From contig JAZDSV010000019.1 in NCBI GenBank assembly GCA_036784855.1, positions 186,001 to 250,000 on the forward strand: a stretch of DNA of 64,000 nt, read 5' to 3'. Under the pieces are notes generated by a model that saw only the letters and a list, made by a program, of their open reading frames with translations, was not told where the DNA came from and ran no database searches. The stretch comes from Aphelidium insulamus. Its lineage: Eukaryota > Aphelidiomycota > Aphelidea > Aphelidiaceae. The stretch's first letter is position 1. Every line of letters begins with the position of its first letter. The translations under genes and the position numbers were made by a program. Of this stretch, positions 58,493 through 64,000 are shown in pieces.

Positions 58493-61115
58493 TCTGTAGA
58501 GTAGTAGTAGTAATAGTAGTAGTAGTGTGTACACGAATCATTGACCTACCATAATGGGCAAATCGCGAAATCAGCGACTGGTCAGAGCCGACTGCAACAG
58601 TGCGCAACGCATCCGGCATGGCCAGCGCACATGCCTGCGTCAGAGGCATGGACGGCGAGGGAGCACACGAGTGCACTGCATAGAACCGCGGCCGCTCGTC
58701 GAACGGGTAGAGCAGCCGGTTCAACAGCCGGATAAAGGCCCTCGTCTCGGGAAACGTCTCGTCCCGTGCCTCAATCATCTCCAAGTCGTACACGATTCCC
58801 GAGCACTGTATGCCGCTGTCAAGGCCGGTGCGGGCGGGAATGATTTGTGAAGCTTCCAACAGTGACCAAATGTGCCAGGCAATGTTCAAGTTGGCGCCGT
58901 GAATTCCGTGCGACGCTGCAAACGCACTCAACGTCTCCATAATGGGCGCTTTGAGCTCCTTGGGGATGCGAGCGGCCAGCAGATTAAATAAACGGCGCAC
59001 GGCATTGAGGTTTTCGTGCAGAGTGATGCGGGCCGTGGACGAGTGCTGGGCGACTATGCGCACAATGCGCAACAGCGCCCGGATCATGTCCACGTCGTCG
59101 GGAGCGATTTCACGGCCGCCACCTCCACCACTGCCGCTCTTGTTAATTGCTGAAGCATTATTGCCGCCACCAATAGATGAGGAGGTCACAGCACTGGACA
59201 GCTCTTCGCAGTACCAGTCCAGTCCGCGCACGATCCAGTCCCATGAAATGGCCGAACTGAAGCTGCCCAGCATTTCATACACTGCCTGCGCCGCCTTCTC
59301 CCCGCCCGCCAGCGAGGCCAGCATGTTGAAGTAGGCGCGCTTCGCGGCAAGCGGCAGCCGCTCGTCGTACACCACTTTGAGGAAGGCACGGCGCCGCGCA
59401 TCCAGCAACTCCAGACCGGCATCAGGGCGGTCGCGGTACACGGCATCAATGAGTTCCAGCAGCGCCTCCATGTCACGGCGAGGGGCAGCAGGCGGTCCGG
59501 CCAGCAGCGTGGACGATGACGACGACGATCCCAGCGTGGAGGCCAGCGACTCCCTGACGGCGCCGGAGCGACCGAACCGGCCAGCACCGCTTTTTGCGCC
59601 GCGAGCCGCAGACACGGCCCAATCTTCTTCACGTGTCTTTAGGCGTCGCAACAGATCCGCCGACCGCGTCAAGCACAGCACCACGGATTGCATCTGCACG
59701 CAGAGCAGCTGTTTTGCCAGGCCGCCGTCCACACTGTCGCCAAACACATAAAACAACGATGTCTGTCCCGCGTGACTATTGCTGTTCTTGTCGCCGCCGT
59801 TGTCTGCGGAAAAAGTATCGGTGCCGCCGTCTGCCAATGAAAAGGCGCTATTGTAAATCATCGTCATCTGCCCGTCGCCGTCGCCGCTCAAATTTGCAAA
59901 CGGCAGCAGACAGCGGCGGGCAGCCTGCAATGCGCCGGCGTAAATGGCCGCCTCTGCCGCCTCCTCGAATCGCTGCTGCGACAAAAACAGCGCGTCTCCA
60001 AGCGTGGTGGCCGCGGTGGCCGATGGCAGCGATTCCGTGAGACGCCGCATAAGCACAAGCCAGTGCATACGCACGGCCACCTGGAGCCGTGCATCGTGCC
60101 ACTTGGACTGGGTGTTGTTGTTGTTGTTGTTGTTGATGGCTGTGGCGGCAGATCGCAGGGCCGTCAATATCGGCGCATCCACATTGCCGCCGCCAGTCAT
60201 GACCACTCCGTCCACGGCGGCCACAAAGGCGGCGGCAATAAGCGGCGACATGGAATCCGAGTCGGTGTGGCAGTCCCGTGTCACGGCGGCCAGCAGCGCT
60301 TCCAGGTCCGCCGCAGATAGCTGCATGTTCCACGCCGCCAGCAGCACCACCCGGCACACAATTAGCCGCTCCTCAAACACGCTGGTGCCCATGATGGCGG
60401 ACAGAGCGGCGTCGGCGGCGCTACGTTTGCGCAGCCGCCTGTAGGCGCCGTGTAGAGTGATGCGCTGACTGGCGGCGGTGTCCACGGCAGAAGCCACGCC
60501 CACACGCTCCTCCACAAGCAGCGAGAAGCAGTCCAAGCTCTGTCGACGCACCGTGGCCAGCATTGCCTTGACACCGCCGTCGCCGGGCAGCCAGTCACGT
60601 AGCAGGCCTCGTACACAACTGGCAGCGGCGGCTTGCCCCTCCACCTGAGCGCCGCCAGCGCCGCCATCATCCACCTCGGCCAGCAGCAGCAAGGCGTCAT
60701 GGATGCACTGCAGGGCGATGCGGCGCTGCACATAGTGCAACAGCACGGCGCACTCTATAAGCGGACGGCCGAATTCACCCGCGCGCTCCCAGGCCTGCAG
60801 CAACAGGTCGGCGGCTTCCTTAACGTCCACCGCACCTCCCAGAATGCGCACCACTTGCTGTTCCGTAGGCTCTGCATCTGTTGTGCTTGTGGTAGTCGTC
60901 ACACTGGATGTGGTGGCTGCCAAAAGACGATTAGACTTGCCACGACTCACGGCAAGGTACATACCGGGGACAGGTGCCTGGAAGAGGCGACGAAACACTG
61001 GCAGCACCTGGACCGCCTTCTCCTCCAGCAGGGACATCAGTTGCGGCGACCATGCACCGCGCCTCAACTCGGCCAGCAGCGAGCACAATTCTTCCAGGGC
61101 GCGCACGCTGGCCAT
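53956..61115 (-). CDS. NUP205/Nup192-type inner-ring nucleoporin
   Basis: Large alpha-solenoid scaffold of the nuclear pore inner ring. The start at 61115 gives MASVRALEELCSLLAELRRG. A long first exon (58550-61115) carries helical repeats with low-complexity insertions (poly-Asn, poly-Gly). Family landmarks: FSSAISWDWIVRGLDWYCEE, IARITLHENLN-type text, IPKELKAPIMETLSAFA, IWSLLEASQII, VYDLEMIEARDETFPETRAF and RLLNRLLYP. In the next exons come LAHLLLGFDCTRPLDETQF, LVDLLKEDC and TPTMRYLRYGEDLYMRQL, close to the TSGPTMRYLR region of NUP205. The last exon ends LPEMAVDL (TAA at 53956). NUP188 is the alternative paralogue. One intron (58200-58549) is 350 nt and nearly all trinucleotide repeat; the others are short. 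Confidence 0.85.
58250..58535. repeat. (GTA)n / (TAC)n trinucleotide repeat, about 285 bp, inside a NUP205 intron
   Basis: On the plus strand GTA/AGT units run with GGA, ATT and GCA interruptions at the left side and an almost pure block from about 58402 to 58490. It fills most of the intron 58200-58549. Open frames of poly-Ser, poly-Val, poly-Leu and poly-Tyr across it are artefacts. Confidence 0.97.
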
Positions 61116-61830
61116 CGGTTATGCTTGAATAGTAATTTGTGAATGTGCTAATGCATTATAACACATTACAATACAATTATACAATTATAATACATTATAA
61201 TACATACTTAAGATATACATATAATACTTAAGATACTTAAGATACTTATAATACATACTGGAGATGCTCTAAAGCTATAAACAAACTATAAATAACATTC
61301 CGCTTGTTATTTGCCGATAGTGCACTGTGACTTGTTTGGTCAGACATTGATTACTGCACAGCACATATATGGCTGACAATACACGGAAGCAATATAATAT
61401 ACATGTACAGACATTGGTTATTGTATAGCACATTTATGTGTGATAATACATGAACCCAGGTCTTTTGACCAGACAACAGATTGTCAAAATGTGCCATGAG
61501 GTCAGTTTATATGCATTTGCATCTTATACGCAAGGCTGGTAAATATACGTAGGGTATCAAACAAGGTACAGAGATTATCCATACATATGTAGGTAAGGTA
61601 TGCGGCGTCTGGCACTGGGAGAAATTCATGTCAATGGTTTGGACATTCTGAAAGTGAATGTCGACCATTTAAAGCCTTAATCAGCATTCCGCGGGTGTGG
61701 ATGCGACCTTCATTGTTGTAGAATGGCACGACTCTGGCTCTGGCCAGTGGTGTTATATATAAGGACTGTCCAACTTGTTGTATATATGCCGCTTTAGAAT
61801 TACGGCCTTAACCCAAGCACCTATCACTAG
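61116..61830. other. AT-rich intergenic region with two repeat families
   Basis: 715 bp without a gene. At 61165-61260 the units TATAATACATA and ATACTTAAGAT recur. At 61341-61385 and 61408-61452 lies an imperfect direct repeat (CAGACATTGATTACTG and CAGACATTGGTTATTG starts), 67 nt apart. A TATATATAA element near 61754 could be the TATA box of the gene at 61831. Confidence 0.55.
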
Positions 61831-62518
61831 ATGCACATCGCAATCACCCTGCTTGCCTGGCTGGCCATCTATCTCAGTCGTTCGCTGGCTGATTCTGGCG
61901 GTGCGCCGGATGTATCCTTGGCCGCTGAACGCGCATCGACTAGCAACCAGTCTGGCAAAGACAAATGCGTCCACCAGATTTCCGAGAGTCGTGACGCGTG
62001 CGCCCTATTTGGCATGGTGGATGTGATGAATGTGTGTCTGCTGGACCGCAGTGGCGGCATCCGGGCTTACACTCACTGTGTGCCCCCATCGAGCAAGTTT
62101 GACAATGACTTCAATGTGCAGTCGGTGCGCGACGCAAAAAACAGCCTTGGATACTCTACTGGCTCAGCCGTGTGATGGAATCGCGGTTATATCCGTCTAC
62201 CACTATCGGTCCGAGTCGACTGGCAGCAGCCTTCATGTCGCGTCACCGTGCGTGCCGCCAGGAGATATGATTGCCGTGTATGACGAGTCTCAGCCATATT
62301 TGCGGCAGCGCGAGCCGCGGCATGTATACTACCTGGAGTCCATTTGTGCAGCGCGCCGCGTGGCTTGCACCAGCCACTGCTCAAGCACCCAAGTTGCATT
62401 TACCTGTGACTGGAAGCCGGCCATTGAACTCTCATCGTTCAACGTGGTGAATCGCTCAGAGCCCGTTCTGTCTCAGTGCAGCTGCTCGCTGTCTCAATTT
62501 GCTGTGCAGAAAGCTTAA
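61831..62518 (+). CDS. Small secreted cysteine-rich protein with a frame break
   Basis: Unrecognised. The start gives MHIAITLLAWLAIYLSRSLA, a signal peptide, then CVHQISESRDACALFGMVDV and NDFNVQSVRDAK. At this point, in a run of six A (62136-62141), the frame breaks: the annotated phase soon stops (TGA near 62173), while the +1 phase continues as KTALDTLLAQPCDGIAVISV, then ASPCVPPGDMIAVYDES, YYLESICAARRVACTSHCSS and ends QFAVQKA with a TAA at 62516-62518. With five A the two parts read through as one protein of about 229 residues with about 14 cysteines. The cause may be an assembly error, a fresh mutation or frameshifting; no splice sites fit. Confidence 0.5.
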
Positions 62519-62767
62519 CATTATTATAATATAATATTCTCATACAACACCACTGCAATATCAAGCTCTACGAATAATAATATATAGACCGACCAAGATG
62601 CACGTCACTTTCGACAATAACAACACCTATATACAACTCGTGTAAACTACTTCAGTAAGATACCGCAGTCAGAGGGAATTTAGACCTGGCCATAGGGTAA
62701 ATGCATTAAGTAAGCAAACCCAAGAGGAAAAAGCCAACCTCAACCGTAGAGCAAAAAAAATTCCGCG

Positions 62768-63551
62768 ATGGCCGATTACTCAAACGTCGTCTTTGAGGAC
62801 GTCTTTGCCCTCAGCGCCGTGGACCCGGATGGGAAAAAGTTTGACCGCGGTATGTGCACGTGTCACCGGGGTGCGTGGCCACACTAATCTCTAGTGTCCC
62901 GCGTGCTGGGCACGTCCGAGAATTTCGGCATGAGCCTGGTGCTGGACGTGAATAGCGAGCTGTACCCCATGCAGGCGCAGGAGCGATACACACTGGTCAT
63001 TGCGCGGTCACTATCGGTGGACGGCTCCCTGCCTGAAAGTGAGGGTAGCTATGACGCGGGTCGGAACATGGACAAGTCTCTAGCGAGGGATTACGACTAT
63101 GTGGTCTATGGCAAAGTGTATAAATTCGTGGAGAATACCGTCACCAACAAGATGTACGTATTCCATTCATTCATGATAAGGTGTATGGTACATATGACTA
63201 TCTTTGTGCTTATTCGAAGTAATAACTCGGTACAATGCCGGTTCATATGCCACGGCTTGAGCTGTTTAATGCTTCGATACATTGAACTAGTGCACAGTAT
63301 CTCTTGACCGTCGTCTTCCTATTGTGGCGACGCGTTAATACTGTGCACTGACATGTTATAATGATTAATAACTATGCATATGTATGATGTGACAAGCAGT
63401 ATTATACCCGGACTCACGCACGTGCAATAGCCAAATGTTCATCTCCTTTGGCGGATTGTTGATGTGCCTGGAGGGCGAGAGCAAGTATCTGCAGCGCTTC
63501 GACTCGGGCCAGAGCTACTATGTTCTCATTCGTAAGGCCGCACAGCAATAG
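62768..63551 (+). CDS. RNA polymerase I/II/III subunit RPB8 (RPABC3)
   Basis: Shared small subunit of all three nuclear RNA polymerases. Exons 62768-62849, 62895-63153 and 63431-63551 give 153 residues, matching the family (about 150). It starts MADYSNVVFEDVFALSAVDP, DGKKFDRVSRVLGTSE, then MSLVLDVNSELYPM and ERYTLVIARSLSVDGSLPES, with YDYVVYGKVYKF and, after the last intron, MFISFGGLLMCLEGESKYLQ and SYYVLIRKAAQQ. These match the OB-fold strands of RPB8, including YVMYGKVY and YGGLLM of other species. Intron 1 is 45 nt. Intron 2 (63154-63430) is 277 nt, far longer than usual here, and holds a probable H/ACA hairpin. Confidence 0.95.
63289..63356 (+). ncRNA. Candidate H/ACA snoRNA hairpin in RPB8 intron 2
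   Basis: A perfect 12-bp lower stem (AGTGCACAGTAT at 63289-63300 with ATACTGTGCACT at 63338-63349) opens into an internal loop of 8 nt (CTCTTGAC) and 5 nt (CGTTA), then a 7-bp upper stem (63309-63315 with 63326-63332) and a 10-nt loop. ACA follows at 63351-63353, one base after the stem, about 13 nt from the pocket, as the H/ACA rule requires. A second, 5' hairpin (GTTCA 63241 / TGAAC 63283) is weaker and a proper H box is not seen, so it could be a single-hairpin RNA or only the 3' half. The rRNA or snRNA target was not determined. Confidence 0.45.
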
Positions 63552-63702
63552 ATAGTCAGCATGTGTGTTTAATGGGATTTTGTTGTATATTATGGCAGTG
63601 TGTCTCGCTCACTGTTTGTTATTTCGTCGTAGTCTTTGTCTGCCGTCACACAGCCACACACTCGCACTCACGCATCTGCACAGCCTCACACATACAGACA
63701 CA

Positions 63703-64000
63703 ATGGTCAGTGCAGTGGTAACGCAGTGTGCGTGCATGTAGCTCACACAGACCCTGGTGCAGAGTGAGCGAGCTGGACGGAAAAAGAAGCGGGCCGTGCG
63801 CCAAAACTCCAATGTCTTTGCCATGTTTGACCAGAAGCAAATCGCCGAGTTCAAAGAGGCCTTCTCCATGATCGACCACGACTCGGATGGCTTCATCGAC
63901 AAGGAGGACCTTAAGGACATGCTGGCCTCCATGGGTGTGTTCCCATGCTGGCTAGCAGTGCAGTGACTGTGAACTCTGTGACTGACTCGGTGGCGCAGGC
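63703..64000 (+). CDS. Myosin regulatory light chain (partial, cut by window end)
   Basis: EF-hand light chain that binds the neck of class II myosin; phosphorylation of its N-terminus activates contraction. The likely coding start is ATG 63703-63705 followed directly by a 36-nt GT-AG intron (63706-63741), so the first coding exon is the initiator codon alone. Exon 2 (63742-63934) reads [40 protein letters not shown] and the first EF-hand [30 protein letters not shown] corresponds to the RATSNVFAMF phosphosite of animal light chains, with only the Ser kept. The next intron (63935-63998) ends exactly before the last two bases of the window, so most of the gene lies beyond. The initiator-only exon is inferred from splice sites. 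Confidence 0.85.

Noticed and set aside
58163-58554. Poly-Ser, poly-Val and poly-Tyr frames near 58.2-58.5 kb
   Set aside because: Pure translation of a trinucleotide repeat that lies in a NUP205 intron.

Overview
This window is nuclear DNA from a unicellular, flagellated eukaryote, most likely an opisthokont. A zoosporic fungus lineage (chytrid- or aphelid-like) or a unicellular holozoan would both fit. The evidence is an IFT74 gene (needed to build cilia), an anillin/Bud4-type protein, a myosin regulatory light chain, peroxisomal ABCD and PEX13 genes, a U24 snoRNA inside the RACK1 intron (the host gene used in budding yeast), secreted or F-box ankyrin proteins and a Crinkler-like fragment. 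I cannot fix the species from sequence alone. Genes are dense on both strands, with intergenic gaps mostly of 100-400 bp. Spliceosomal introns are very short, mostly about 45-80 nt and down to 36 nt, and an unusually large share start with GC instead of GT.

Layout: 1-8.3 kb holds a peroxisomal ABC half-transporter (cut by the left edge), IFT74, an Arg/Ser-rich protein and a membrane LRR-like protein on the minus strand, then a divergent CASTOR-like arginine-sensor homologue. 8.4-12 kb holds a tandem pair of one unrecognised gene family: the first copy is dead, the second intact. 12-16.3 kb holds thioredoxin (active site built from a 7-nt microexon), RACK1 with intronic U24, and a single-pass membrane protein. 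16.5-25.5 kb holds a decayed F-box/ankyrin gene, a receptor-like kinase and an ankyrin-anillin-PH protein. 25.5-33.8 kb holds a Crinkler-like remnant beside a perfect 30-bp inverted repeat, a CREST-superfamily membrane protein, an NPF-motif protein, CDC48/p97, a DHHC palmitoyltransferase and an unrecognised protein.

34-46 kb holds CAND1, PEX13, a tRNA-Asn and a large protein with two RasGAP-like domains. 46.4-53.8 kb holds an NPC2-like ML-domain protein, a secreted ankyrin protein, a gene remnant, mitochondrial succinyl-CoA ligase beta and a secreted protein. 53.9-64 kb holds a NUP205/Nup192-type nucleoporin with a 350-nt intron filled by a trinucleotide repeat, a small secreted protein with a frame break, RPB8 with a probable H/ACA hairpin in its intron, and the first exons of a myosin regulatory light chain (cut by the right edge).

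Most genes are housekeeping and functionally unrelated. Two loose themes are visible: peroxisome biology (ABCD, PEX13) and ubiquitin-linked protein quality control (CDC48, CAND1, F-box remnant). The most notable observations concern RNA: the frequent GC-AG introns, the thioredoxin microexon, and two length-outlier introns that both appear to carry snoRNAs. All functional calls come from reading motifs by eye; no database search was run.
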